NCBI GenBank assembly: GCA_951230915.1
Contig: OX579635.1
Span: 17,918,001-17,982,000, forward strand
From: Antitrichia curtipendula
Taxonomy: Eukaryota > Streptophyta > Bryopsida > Hypnales > Leucodontaceae
Reading direction: 5' to 3'
Length of the DNA stretch: 64,000 nt
Under the pieces are notes generated by a model. It had not been told where the DNA came from. It was given only the letters and a program-made list of their open reading frames with translations, and searched no databases. Both the position numbers and the translations under genes were made by a program. Positions 10,058-21,767 of the stretch are shown piece by piece (positions within the stretch are counted from its first letter, which is position 1; the number at the start of each line of letters is the position of its first letter).

Positions 10058-13000
10058 ATGGACATATCGCCGGTCAAAGAAACACAAGAAGAAACTCTTC
10101 GAGAGACTCCTAGTACGGATGATACTATGCAGCCGGAGATTGAAGAGGAGGACGAAGAAGAAGAAGGCGAGTTCATGCAAGAGGATAGTGTTGAAGACGA
10201 GGAAGAAAAGGGCTTGCTAGAAGACGAACTGCGGCGTATTCACAAAGGAGATTCGGTGGAAACGCTCCGTGGCTTGCGAATGAAGCCTGAAGAAATCTTT
10301 CGCCTACACATTCCATTGTGTAGGCTTGTAGCCATGCCCATGGTCCGGCCTACACTCTCTTGCGACATCAAAAAGTTAGAGCAAGAATTTGCTGGAGGAT
10401 ATCATGATGGAGCAGCGGTGTTCTATGTTTCAACGTCAAATGAGCAAGGAGAGAGCTCAGAATTTACGGAGGCTGAGATGAGTGAGTGGGATGCACTCTG
10501 GAAAGAAAAAAATGAAGTCTTCACTAAGTATGTGGAGTCCAGACCCGAGCTCAAGTTCATGAAGAACTTGAAGTTCTACATATGCAATGGAAACCACCGT
10601 CGGATTGCTTGGATGAACTTGATTGGCAGGTGCTACGCACTGGATCCAACATGGCATTGTGCCGTCGATTGTATAGTGTTGGACACCAAAGGTCGGATTG
10701 AAGTTGTCATGCAAGTGATGCATGACATCAACAAGTGAGTTATCTTTGTATTTTTTGTTTTATTTTTAATTTTGATTTATTATATATCTTTAGAAGATTT
10801 AGGCAAAAAATATTTATTTGAATATTGGTTTCATTTCAGATCGGTTGAAGACTCCCATGTCAAGACTAACTTGGTACACACTTTGTATCAAGTTCAGAAG
10901 TATGGACTTCTGCCAATTCAGAGATTTGCTGATCTGCTTAGGCTGTCAGAGAGGAAGAGATGTCTTGAAAACACTGTTTCCAAGAAATGGTACTCCATAC
11001 TAGTGCAGGTCTTCACATCATTTCTTTTTCGGGTAAGATATTTTGTTTCACATGAGAGTTCACATTCCTTGTCTTCTCATGCTTCTGAACCTTATGAGGT
11101 AATTACCTAAAATTGGGGTGCTTCTGTAGCAAGACATTTCTCAAGCCGCAGATGCTGCTGTGCGGAAGTATACCGAGGTCACGCCTGAAAGTGAGAGGAA
11201 GGCAGAAGATTTGGCACTTGCCATGAAGGCTGGAGCAAAAGAGAGAACTAAACATTTGAGTGTGAAGATGGGCAAACTGTTGGCGGTGGCGAATCCTGCA
11301 AATGGGTCTGGATTTCTAGAACAAGTGAGTAAAGTTTCTCAAAATTGAGTGATTTACATTTTTCACATGTTATGTTTAGTTGGAAATTGATCTTCTATTG
11401 GTGTAGGTGGAGAGGCATTGGAGCACGAATGAGGTTCCCGAAATGACCTTGGAGAAGTTGCAGATGGTAGCCACATGCAACATGACAGCCGCACACAAGA
11501 TCAAGATTCTGAAGTGGTGGAACTCCTCTGCTCCATCTCGTGAAGCAAGGAAGTTCCCACAGAAGCCTGTTTCCAAAAACTACCTTTCTCCTTTTCTTGC
11601 CAAATGCGTTTGGTATGCAGGCGTAAGTGAGCAATATTACTTATGTTCATGTAATTGAATTTGTTGATGGTTCGTATTGAATATTTGATTCATGACTTTG
11701 GAAAAAACTTTGTCATATCCGAAATTATGGAATTTCATAGTCTGGAATTTTTTTTAGATCGAAGATGCAGCTGTGGAGTACTTCGATTCAGTGGTGAGGC
11801 AAGACAACATCAACATCAATTACAATGTACCGCAGCAGCCACAGTATTTGCCAGAGTACATTGAAGGATGGAGGCAGAAAATATGGGATCATGGCTTCAA
11901 AACGTACTTCAAGGGACAAAACTATTTCAAGAAGGGAGAGTCTTTTGTGGCTCACAAAGGTTCAGGCTCCGCAGTTCGTAGAGTTCTCTTCCAGTAAGTA
12001 CATTGAACTTATTTCTATAAAAATGTAGTTCGCTATCAAGTACTAATGTAATTTGTCTTTCATCACTTCGAATAAGAACTTAAAATTGTTGCTATGGTTC
12101 TACACACTTGTGTTTGTGAAATAATTTGTGAGAGACAAAGTGAGGGTATAAACCTTGTTCAACCTTATTTGGATTGTCCTTCTAAGATTTTAGTTAGTCT
12201 TTTATTGTCCTCGTAATATTTTTCTTATGGAGAACTGTAATTGTGTTGCAATTATTTCAAATTAGAGCTTGAAGCCAAAGGGGCCATTTCTCGCTTGGAC
12301 CTTCCTCCATTCATATCGTCATTTCTTGACCGCACCTCAACGGCTTGTATGTTCAGTCCGCATCAGCTACGCACGTACACCACAGCTCATCTCAGCAGTG
12401 GAGGATGGTATTTGGACTGTACAATGGCCTTCACTCCTCCTTCAGAAGTAGAATTGAAGAGATCTTTGGATGACAAAGGTGCTGTCGATTTGGACATTGA
12501 CGAGTTTGCCGGCCTGGATGATAAAGCAAGAACAAAGGCCATTAGGAAGAGAGATGCTCATGACAAAAAGAAAGAAGCACGAGCGCAAGTGAAACTGGAA
12601 ACCTCGGAAAAGAGGGAGGCTGAGCAAGCAGCAAAGAAGGCGGAGAAAGAGAAGGATGATAAAGCCAAGGGCAAGGGTAAGAAGAAAGACAAAGCACCAT
12701 CTCTCATAGTGGATCATGATTTGGAAATTGTCAGCCGAGGGAAGCGGAAGGCCACTCTATCGCAGCTCACGGAAGATTTCATTACTCACGTGACCCAGGC
12801 GATGGTCTTCGCAGAGGATGATGTGGTGAAGACCGAGGATTTAATCCTCAACATCTCGATTGAAGACCTTGTGGTTGACATGGAGGAGAGGAAGCCGACT
12901 TCGTACAAAGACGTCCTTGTCTTTTTGAAAAAGGTGACCATCTTTCTCTTCATAGTAATAAATGATTTATTTTTTTGGAGTGACATTATCATTGTTTGTA

Positions 13001-14411
13001 TTCATTCTCTTAATTTTAACGCATGACATGTTTGCAGTCTATGTCAGCTGGAAAAGCTCGCAAGTTCGAAGGGGTGACAAACGCTAAGCCAGGGGTGGAC
13101 ATCATTTTTATTGATTGCCCAGAGAACTTGCCCGTGCCAGGGGTCTCTTCTCCACCAGACGAAGTGCCAGAATGGAATGCAGACGAAGATGCTGAGGCCC
13201 TCCAATCAGCATGCAGCTTTGCCGCCGAGCATCTACAAGACGACGGATGCATCATAGTGTTTCACTCGTACAGCATCAAAGCAAAGGAGGACATTGCTGG
13301 AGTGTGTGAGACATACCAGATGGTGAAGAAGAAGGAGTGGATGGGAATGAACCGTATGCACTTGACCTCGGCTGTCGGCAAAACAAAGACGGTAAATTTC
13401 ATTCAGATTTTTTGGGGCTTGCATGAGCAATTCATTTTGTGCTCTACTAACATTCAATGCATTCTAATATCCATTTTGCTTGGCTCTGCAGACACAAAAG
13501 TTTGGAATCACCGTCCTTGTCAAGGACCTTGGCGCCAAAGGGAATTCCAAATTCTCTTTCAAGCGCACTAAAACCATGATCAAGGTTGGTGTTGACATAG
13601 CATGTGATGACATGTTGATGAACTATACCCATCCGGATGACATGGCGATGAATGGAGAAAAGCCATGGCGAGGCGGGCGCGAAAAAGATCCAAGGTTTTT
13701 TACAATCCTCCTTGAAGCGACAAGCATCGAAGGAGATCTGATATTGGATTGCACTGCATCTACAAGTGAATGCTCAATTCAATTATGTTACATTTTAATT
13801 GTAATCTTCAAATCTAATCAAGGAACTAAGGTACTTCAATTTTTTGGCCTGTAGGTGCATGCATTACAGCTTGTCGTGGCACCGGTCGCCACATTGTGGC
13901 CTTGGAGGGGAATAGGGACATTTATAACGCGATCTTGAAGCCGATGAGGAAGTCAACAGGGACTATGGTGGCAGCATCAATGCCAATGTCGATGGAGGTG
14001 GTTTTAGAAGATCCAGATGATATGCCCATGGTGCCTCGTAAATTCGCTCGCAAGGAGAAATTTAGTAAGTAAGTTGGCACTTTTAAAAATCTTCCATAAC
14101 ATGGTGACTGACATTTCAAAACCCTAACATTATTTTGTTCATTTTGCAGGGATCGACGATTGATGGCAGCAGGTGCTATCATGCCAAAACCAAGTCTTCT
14201 CATTAGTCCGGAGAAGCCTTTTGACCTTCCGGTCTATGCCGAGCAAATGGCAAGTGCCTTTGCGGAGTTTGGTTGCTCCAAAGCAAAACGCCGTAAAGAC
14301 ATATATGCTCTAAACGTTTTGCAGTACATAGATGGGTCTGCATCCGAGGGTAGAGAGTCCTCAGAATCATCTACAAGTTCCGAATCTGCACCTGAGTTCA
14401 TAGCAAATTAG
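10058..14411 (+). CDS. ParB/Srx-like domain plus degenerate DNA methyltransferase-like protein, copy 2
   Basis: Ten exons: 10058-10734, 10840-11008, 11130-11324, 11407-11622, 11758-11993, 12252-12933, 13038-13391, 13492-13765, 13855-14068, 14150-14411. They total 1093 codons including the TAG stop. The start is the ATG directly after an acceptor, and upstream coding exons are possible. Residues about 85-225 resemble a ParB/Srx nuclease-like domain with FYICNGNHRRIAW (residues about 173-185). A Lys/Glu-rich linker follows, then IIFIDCPENLPVP (motif IV-like), GEKPWRGGREKDPRFF (motif X-like), and ILDCTAST plus HIVALEGN (motif I/II-like). The IV-X-I order is that of permuted beta-type N4/N6 methyltransferases. 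DPPY is replaced by DCPE, so activity is doubtful. One flaw: the sixth exon is preceded by TTGCAA instead of TTGCAG. Function is unknown; ParB-methyltransferase fusions are known in bacteria and phages. Confidence 0.8.
11994..12251 (+). promoter_or_regulatory. Intron of copy 2 lacking its AG acceptor
   Basis: The donor is GTAAGT at 11994. Alignment with copy 1 (acceptor before TACTTCAAG at 857) places the junction at 12251/12252, but the bases there are TTGCAA. The nearest AGs (12231-12232 and 12264-12265) both put the next exon out of frame and into early stops. Confidence 0.7.
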
Positions 14412-15176
14412 ATTCATGAGGTTGATAAATCTCTTGGGTCAAACTATTGTCTATTTCATTTCAATTATGATTGGATTTGTGTGTTTTATGGCTACATCTC
14501 GGACATTTTTCATTTCCAATTTTTTTTAATTGCTTCACTTTATTTACAGCCCTCATATTTCACTATTGTTGCCTAGAAAGAAATGTCAATAAATACAAAT
14601 AGGCACGTAACATCCAACCCTAAACCTTATATTTTTCACATTGCACTACGTATGTCATCCACGGTCATAGGTCCTTTACACTAATTTTTCAAATTAGTTT
14701 TTTCCCGCTCACAAGCTCACAGGCTCACCGCTCCAAGCTCGCCTGCTAGCAACCCTGGAATCGATTCAATTCTCCCATTTTCCAATGGGGTCACCAATTG
14801 CAAAATTTGATCTTGCTACAAAAATTTTGATGGTCAATTGAATTGGGAACTAGTTCAATTCTTCCATTGTCCAATATAAGATTTAAACATTTAAACAATG
14901 AGAGCTCTAGCATTTAATACTAAAAAAATCTTGAAAAAATTAGAACTTTATAGAGAATGTCAACAAAAATGTGATGCTTAATTGTTAGCACATCAAGATC
15001 AAAACTAATATGCAAGTATGGTTGTCAATGACAAATTGTCATCGATCATCAACAAAATTGTTTAGAATTTTGATCTAAAGTGGTATTTCCTTCAATTGAG
15101 GGGAATTATAGACTAGGGTTGACAAGATTTTCAATGTCAATAGGATTAGAAGGCACATCATACAAATTCTTAATAC
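14412..15176. other. AT-rich intergenic segment
   Basis: No gene supported. It follows the stop of copy 2 and presumably holds its 3' end; no convincing polyadenylation signal was singled out. Confidence 0.5.
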
Positions 15177-15370
15177 TACAAGAGAAAGGGGTGTTTTAAG
15201 TACATTCCTAGTATTATAGTCCTATCATTTATGACCTTTTAGGAGATTTTTAGTAAAATCTTATTGAAACACATGTATTTTTATTAAATTTTTACTGAAA
15301 ATCTCCTAAAAATCATAAATTACATGACTATACTACTAGGACTATACTTAAAACATCCCTTTCTCTTGTA
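15177..15370. mobile_element. 194-bp foldback MITE (TACAAGAGAAAGGG ends)
   Basis: The left arm TACAAGAGAAAGGGGTGTTTT and the right arm are inverted copies, and complementarity continues inward (TTTAGGAGATTTT on both arms) almost to the centre. Nearly the whole element can fold into one hairpin. No clear target duplication beyond a possible TA. Confidence 0.75.
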
Positions 15371-15740
15371 ATATGAACACCATGCACCAATTGTTACTAT
15401 TGTCTACAAGATGTTGCATTACCAATTTTTAGAAGCAATTGTGATACAAAGAGAAGTTGCTTCTCAAAAAAAGATTTTAAAAATCAGTACCGATATTATG
15501 TAATTGGCCTAAAACCACAACAATACAAAGCGCTACTATCAAGGACTTCAAATCTTCATTTTTGATTCCTTCGATATTTCGAAATACTTGCCAAGACTTA
15601 CAAGGGTGACTACAAATAGTTTGCTAATATCCTTTTGCAAAGTCCTGCCACATGGTTTGTCATGTGGACTTTGCAAGAATGCACCAAAGATAATACGGAG
15701 TAATAGAGAAATGGAGAAGCAAAAACAATTAGTAATAAGG

Positions 15741-15868
15741 TAAGGTAGGAATACCATAAACAGTGCAGGTCCATAAACGATTTCAAGGTATTGTGCATGA
15801 TCTTGTCATTTATGCCTTGAAATGATAAGAGCATGTACATTGAAACTGTTTATGGTATTCCTACCTTA
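15741..15868. mobile_element. 128-bp foldback with 24-bp perfect inverted ends
   Basis: TAAGGTAGGAATACCATAAA begins a 24-bp arm at 15741-15764 that is repeated inverted at 15845-15868. The loop holds a second inverted pair (ATTTCAAGG / CCTTGAAAT). The ends resemble the TAAGGTAGAACTACC inverted repeat flanking the hAT element 0.7 kb away, so it may be a small related derivative. Confidence 0.7.
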
Positions 15869-16583
15869 GAAGCACCCTATCTCACCTTTTTTTTGTTTAC
15901 CAACAATTAGAAAATGGCACAAACGGATGGGAAGCGTGGGTCCAAACCAATTGGGTCCATTGGGCAAAATGTATACAGCAATCACCAAGGCGGAGGGAAT
16001 TTTGGAAATAAACAGGCTCACAAGGAGGGTGAAGCCCAATAAGGAATGCATGTTTATTTTCAGAATATTCCCGACGAAGAGGAGATTGCCCATCTTGTTG
16101 GTAAACGCCCATCTAGGAACGGATGAACTATGCCATTGATGAATGAAAAATCCATAAATCACCAATTACGCAGATTTCACGTGTCGGAAGGAGATTACGG
16201 GAAATAATCCTCCCACAAAATGAACGGGCAGTTTTAGCCAGTGGTACCCGGATCGGTGTGTGTGTGTGTATGTGTGTGGTTCCCGACTGCCTGGTGTGGC
16301 ATTGGAGGTCGGGGTGTGGGACATTTCTTTTTCTGAACCTTGCTGCCATGAAGCAGCACATTGTTGTCAAGCTCGAGCAAGCCACCATGCTGCATCCAGC
16401 TGAGAGCTCAATTAACTGTGATGTAGTACGATACTGATGTAAAGTAATACACAGCATAGGCACATCACAAGGCTGCAATCGGGTTTTGGAGCATGTGAAG
16501 GCTGTTTTTTCTGTTGATTGATTGTGATTTGAGTCTGTTGAATTGTGGCAGATGAGGATCCCATCTGATGTTCACAAAAGGTA
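15869..16583. other. Non-coding spacer with GT microsatellite
   Basis: No gene supported. A (GT)n run lies at about 16255-16278. GC is higher than in the AT-rich spacers. Confidence 0.5.
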
Positions 16584-17708
16584 TAAGGTAGAACTACCCA
16601 TTACCACCTTGATTCGCAATCTAACTATATTGGGGCCAACTCTAGGAAAGACATATATTTTTCAGAGGTATGCTTTTGTTTCAGGAGTCAAACCCAAGTG
16701 GAATTATAATTTTTTGATAAAAATTGTAATTTTTGTGAATTTCTGAAGTGAAATTGCACAACCGCTACCAGCGTTCCCGGAAGTGGCTAAAATTCGCTTG
16801 GTGGCTACCAAAAAATTGGGTGGGCTAAAAGTGCATAGGAGAATTCACAGAAATTTTGGAAATTTCAGCAGTTTTGCGAACACGAGCAGAAAGAGGATGC
16901 AAAAGCTCGTATTCATCCGCGGCAGCGATCGCATTCATCCTCTCCAGGTCATGATTAGGGTTTGCTGATTTTTGACCACAGCCGTTGGATCTTCGCGCGC
17001 TAGCTCCATCTCGGCTGTCCATTTCGCAGCTGCATGCGCCATGTGAGGTTGGGGTTTAGCAGGTTTAGGCTCCCTGGCACCTGCAGAATTAGTGCCGCAC
17101 TTGCAATAGTTTAGGTTTAGGCTCGGGTGATTTCACTGTTGTAAACTTGTCATTAGGGATGAGTAATTTGTGTTTCGATTTGTGTCCGCATTTGAATTTG
17201 GCTGCATTGAATTTGGGCGCAATTTCTTAAAACTTCTGTGTCTTGGCAGCGCAGAGCAGCCTGGATTTTGATTTTCAGTCACTATTTCTTGTAAAATTGG
17301 AAGCGCCACTTCCTTCTGAGGTGAAGATTTGTGAGACGGTTTTATGAGTTGTCTTGCGCCATCACTCCGGTAGGGAATTGGAGGCGGCCTGGATTGATTG
17401 CCAGAATTTTCAAATGGATCGGTGATTTAGTGGCCTCGGCCATTGAGGCGGCTACTGCGCGATTGGCGAACTGGCAACCTGGCAGCGATGGTGGTCCAGA
17501 CTCCAGAGTCCAGAAATTTGCTTGCATTCTTAAGGGGCTTCATTCCCTCACTATTCACTCATCTCTTCATCGCAATCGTCGCTGATCCTTGAACTGTGTC
17601 GCCACATTTGCCTTTCTTTGATGCTTGCTCGTTGGGCAATTGCTGTTTGGATTTCAATTTCTCTAGTTCATTCACTTTGTTGTTGATCGGTGTTCGTTGC
17701 TGTGCGTG

Positions 17709-20515
17709 ATGGCACCAAGGCTGAAATTGCCGAAGAACTTCCGCGTCAGGACGTTCGGTTCGTCGCGCAATTCCCACGGCTTGGGAAAGTACTTACCAGC
17801 GCTTGCTTCACCAGACAAGATACACATTTCCGAGACAAGGGTGACGAATTCAGTACCTGCACCTGGTCTCCCTTCATTGTCGGAGGCAACAGTTGTGTCT
17901 GCGGAGCTTCCCGATCCAGCGCCCGATGGTGAGGTCTATGACTCCAAGGACATTGGAGCTCACAAGGGACGCAAGAGACGGAAAATCGCCCCAAGTACTG
18001 TCACGAGGAGATGGCAGGAGGTCTGGGCGTGTAAGTTTACGTGGGCGGAAGGGGAGTTTGACGTCGCTGGTAACCTCACTGGAATCGTCTGCAAGAGCTG
18101 TAGCAGCGTGAGCGGCAGGCGGAAGATGCTCGTCCCCAAGGGCGATAACTTGGAGAAACATGAGGGGAAGAGGGTTTGTAGATTTGATGGTGAACCTGAG
18201 GCGCATTGCAAAAAGGGAGACATTTATATGAAGCGGGATTGCAAGCACCTGCAATTTCAGAAGGTGTAGGCGGGGCGGCGTTTGGCAGGGTCGGTGGCGG
18301 ACCAATTGATGGCTGGTTTGGAGGGCCAAGCGACGAGGAAGGGAGTACAATTCTCTACCCTTTTCCAAGTTCTCACCTCTGGTCGTCCAATGTGCGATTA
18401 CGAACGGGAACAGTACTTGTTACGGCACTTGAAACTTAAGAATGTATCGAGGAAGCATTGGTCGGAAACTTCTGGGTGGGAGATGAGTGAACATTTGCAT
18501 TCTTGTGTTCTGTCGGCCTTGAAATTGGTGGTGCAATCTGCTAACTTTGTTTCCATTAGCGCTGACGAGGTAACTGCAATTGACAACACGTTGTGGATCG
18601 GGGTGCATGTCTACGCTGTGAGTTCTTGGGAGCGAGTGCCGCACCTCCTTCACCTGTCCTGCGTTTCTGACTGTGGGACTGCCGACCATTTGACTGAAGT
18701 GATCATGCAGGCGTTGGTAGGCGAGGGAGGACTCTCGCGGGAGGAAATCGGTGCCAAACTTGTCTCCTTCAGGGCAGATGGTGTCTCCACGTTCCAAGGT
18801 CCGAAAACTGGTGTGTCGATGCAGATTACGGAGAAGTGGGCTCCATTCTGCCTCGGAGCGAGCTGTGCCAGTCACCGCATAAACTTGGTAGTGGAAACTC
18901 TACCGAGGTATCCCATGGTTGCTCGACTGGAGGCCCTTTGCCAAGCTCTGTATTCCTACTTTTGTCATAGTCACAAGCGCCATTCTGAGCTACAGAAACT
19001 AGCTGATCTCATGGAAACTAAGGGGAACAAAATGGTCTGCAATGTCGAAACTCGGTGGATATCCATGCGCAGCCCTGCCCAGCGAATCTTGTCTGGATAC
19101 AAAACCCTTCTCGTAAAGATGGGGATTGATATGTCTTCTGGTCAGAAGGGTAATGCAGCGGCAGCATCCAATTTTGATTACTTGGCCGATGTGGAGGTCT
19201 TGTTGTCTCTTGCCTATTTTGAGCCTATGCTCAATGCAGTTCACTGTTTGATAAAGATGTCACAATCACGAGATGTGTTCATCTGTGATTTTCTTCAGTC
19301 GATTAAGGTGTGCCAGGCAGATTTGGCACGCATGTTTGTTGATGAAGCCACAGCTTTCAAGACCCCTGAGTTCAAACGGTACTATGATTTGGTTGCTCTG
19401 TCTTGTTCCGAATTGCCTATGGAGTGGAGGACGATGGCCGATCAGACTGGTCGTGCGCACTTGCTCTTTAACTTTGGGTGCACAACAGTGTTTGCACAAT
19501 GCCACTGTAAGCTTACTGGTGATCACCTTTTTGTGACTGAGGAGACCTTGGAGCGAACTCAAGCAAACATTCAACGGCAGTTTGTTGGTAAGTTTCTTCT
19601 CGTTGCTTTTTTTTGCTTTCTATTTTTTACTTCTCTTACTTTTTTTTCTTCTCATTCTTCATTTTTTTGGTTTCATGTTTGGTACCAGCAGGACTCCAAC
19701 AAGTGTGCTGGATTGAGTTTACTACACTCACTTCCATATTTTTTTCCTTAACATCTGGTTTGTTGTTGCCTTTGTGATTTCTTTGTGTAATGTTGTCTTT
19801 GTATGTTGTCTTTGTATGCTTTGTATGATGTTGTTGCGTTTGTATGCTTGTCTTCTTGCGTGCTTTTTCACGAAACTCATGCTGCTGTCTGCCAGAGATT
19901 GCGCAGTCGCTATTGGACGAGCTCGATAGGCGCTTCCTGCAACAAGATTTACTTGATGCGTTCGGCAGAATCTATCCGCAGTATTAGCTGCAGCCGGGGG
20001 CCGATGAGAGTTTTGGTCACCACCTATCTAATTTGAAATGTTTCTATTCTAATCCGAAAGTTTTGAATGCAGGCAGGGCGTTACATGAAGGTGGACCCAG
20101 CTATACAGTGCCTGAAATGTTCTCAGGCTCACACCTGGATAACCAGCAGAGCTTATTCAAAATTATCATGAAAGCTAACAGTGCAGCCGCATGTGCTTCA
20201 GCTTCTCGATTGAATCCGGTGATTCAACTTTGGCGGACCCTGTCGCAGTCTCGGCACTTGGTCAAATTGATATCTAAGTATTTTAAAGTTGCAGAAATTG
20301 GTTGCTGCCTCGTGCTTGGTTCGGTGGAGGATGAGAGATGTTTTTCAACATTGAAGTTTCTGAAATCTTGCCAAAGGAATCGTTTGGGCAAGCACTTGCC
20401 GCTGGTGGTACGGATGTTCGGGCAAAAATACTTTACTTTGGAAAATTTTCCATACAAGGACGCTGTTGAGTCTTGGAAAAATGCTGTGAAAGTGGGCCGG
20501 CATGGAGATGCCTGA
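17709..20515 (+). pseudogene. hAT-like transposase with two in-frame TAG stops
   Basis: Two exons (17709-19587 and 19896-20515, GTAAGT donor, phase 1) give 833 codons. The N-terminal part is basic, with a BED-like finger around residues 110-160 (CKSC followed by an NLEKH histidine). The central part has the RNase-H-like region of hAT proteins (SADEVTAIDNTLWIG, ADGVSTFQG, NVETRW). The C-terminus has a dimerisation-type end (SVEDERCFSTLKFL, then CQRNRL). The reading frame is interrupted by TAG at 18267-18269 and 19985-19987, without any frameshift. Both stops sit where CAG or TGG would restore sense. The protein resembles hAT-derived zinc-finger transposases of the ZNF862-like type by general layout; this is recall of the family, not a search. 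The copy as written cannot make full-length transposase unless the stops are read through. Confidence 0.8.
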
Positions 20516-21740
20516 TGTCCGGTTCATAAGTATCCTCCCCCTTCTGCAAGCCTTAGTTTTCATGAGATTAGGCTGGATTTGTAGCTCAATTCAGTTGAAT
20601 TTCCTTGACAAGAGAAGTCACAGTGAGCCAGTGAAGGGCGTTGCACACTTGGAGGGCCGAAGACTCGGAGGAGCTGGACCGCGAGACGAAGCATTGTGAA
20701 CTCCTTGCAAAAACTATCTCTTACTAACGTTGTTTGTTGCTTTGTCTATTAACGTGGGATTTTGTCTTTGTGTGCAGATGACTAGCACTGCAAATTTGGG
20801 CAGTCTTGCTTTGCAGCAAGAAGGGTTCAACTCCCTTGCTAGTGTGACCTTTGAATATTGTACTTGTTCCTTTCAATATATTGTTTCTAAATTTTGGCGT
20901 ATAACATTTGTGCCTCATCTATGCTTGAATGTCTCTCACCGTTTCTTTTGTTGTCTAGATTTTTTCTGCCTGTTGTGTCCTTCACCTTGTTGTTATATTT
21001 TTTTTCTTTGTTGTTATATTTTTTTTCTTTGTTATATTTTTTTTCATCTTTTGCCTATTCAGTCCTTCACCTTGTTTGTTTCTTTGTTATATTTTTTTTC
21101 ATCTTCTGCCTGTTGTGTCCTTCACCTTCCACGTTCTTTCTTGTTATATTTTTTTTCATTCATATTATTCTTGCTCTCGCTACACAAAAAACTGGAAATC
21201 GAAGTGCAGTTTCAAAAATCACAGCCGCTACTTGTCACACATTTTTTTCCAAAAAATTGCAAATTCCATGAAAAGTGTGGCGTCAATTAGCAAGGCCACT
21301 AGATCAAGCGCACAAAAATTAGCTGTTACCTTACACTGACAAAAGGCAATAATAGCAAGTGGCCCTTTACCAAGATTATTTTTTTTATGTAACATTCTAT
21401 TACTGTAAAGAAATTTTATAGAGCATCTTTTACTCCAGCAAACCCAATTCGCGGACGCTTCCCTCTTTAACACACGCTTCTAGCTTTCTGGCGAAATACC
21501 GTATATGTATTCCGGGATCGCTGACCACTACTAGACTAGATTCATAAACATCCTCCTACAACTCAATACCGCTTTCCAATGTATCTAATAGCACTTGAAG
21601 ATATACCAATCATTAATTGACACGTTATCTTTTAATAGCATTAATAAACTATTGTTGTCAGAATCTGAAGTGGATTTGCATGTTTTTCTGATGGAATTGG
21701 GACAAAGCTATAGACTACGGATTTGAATCACTAACGGAAT
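20516..21740. other. Trailer of the hAT element, T-rich repeats
   Basis: No gene supported. At 20990-21160 a TTGTTATATTTTTTTTC-type unit is repeated several times with TGCCTGTTGTGTCCTTCACC spacers, which opens long meaningless frames. Confidence 0.55.
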
Positions 21741-21767
21741 TGGGTAGTTCTACCTTACTGTGACTTA

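Larger units (their letters stand above)
16584..21757 (+). mobile_element. hAT-type element (about 5.2 kb)
   Basis: A hAT-like transposase gene is bracketed by a perfect 17-bp inverted repeat, TAAGGTAGAACTACCCA (16584-16600 and inverted 21741-21757). Weaker similarity continues inward. The end fits the YARNG rule reported for hAT termini. I could not find an 8-bp target duplication, so the exact limits or the intactness of the insertion are uncertain. The leader (16.7-17.6 kb) contains an ATTAGGGTTTGC telo-box-like word near 16957. The trailer (20.9-21.2 kb) has repeats of TTGTTATATTTTTTTTC. Confidence 0.6.

Noticed and set aside
12233..12266. Alternative acceptors for exon six of copy 2
   Set aside because: Both nearby AGs shift the frame and meet stops within a few codons.
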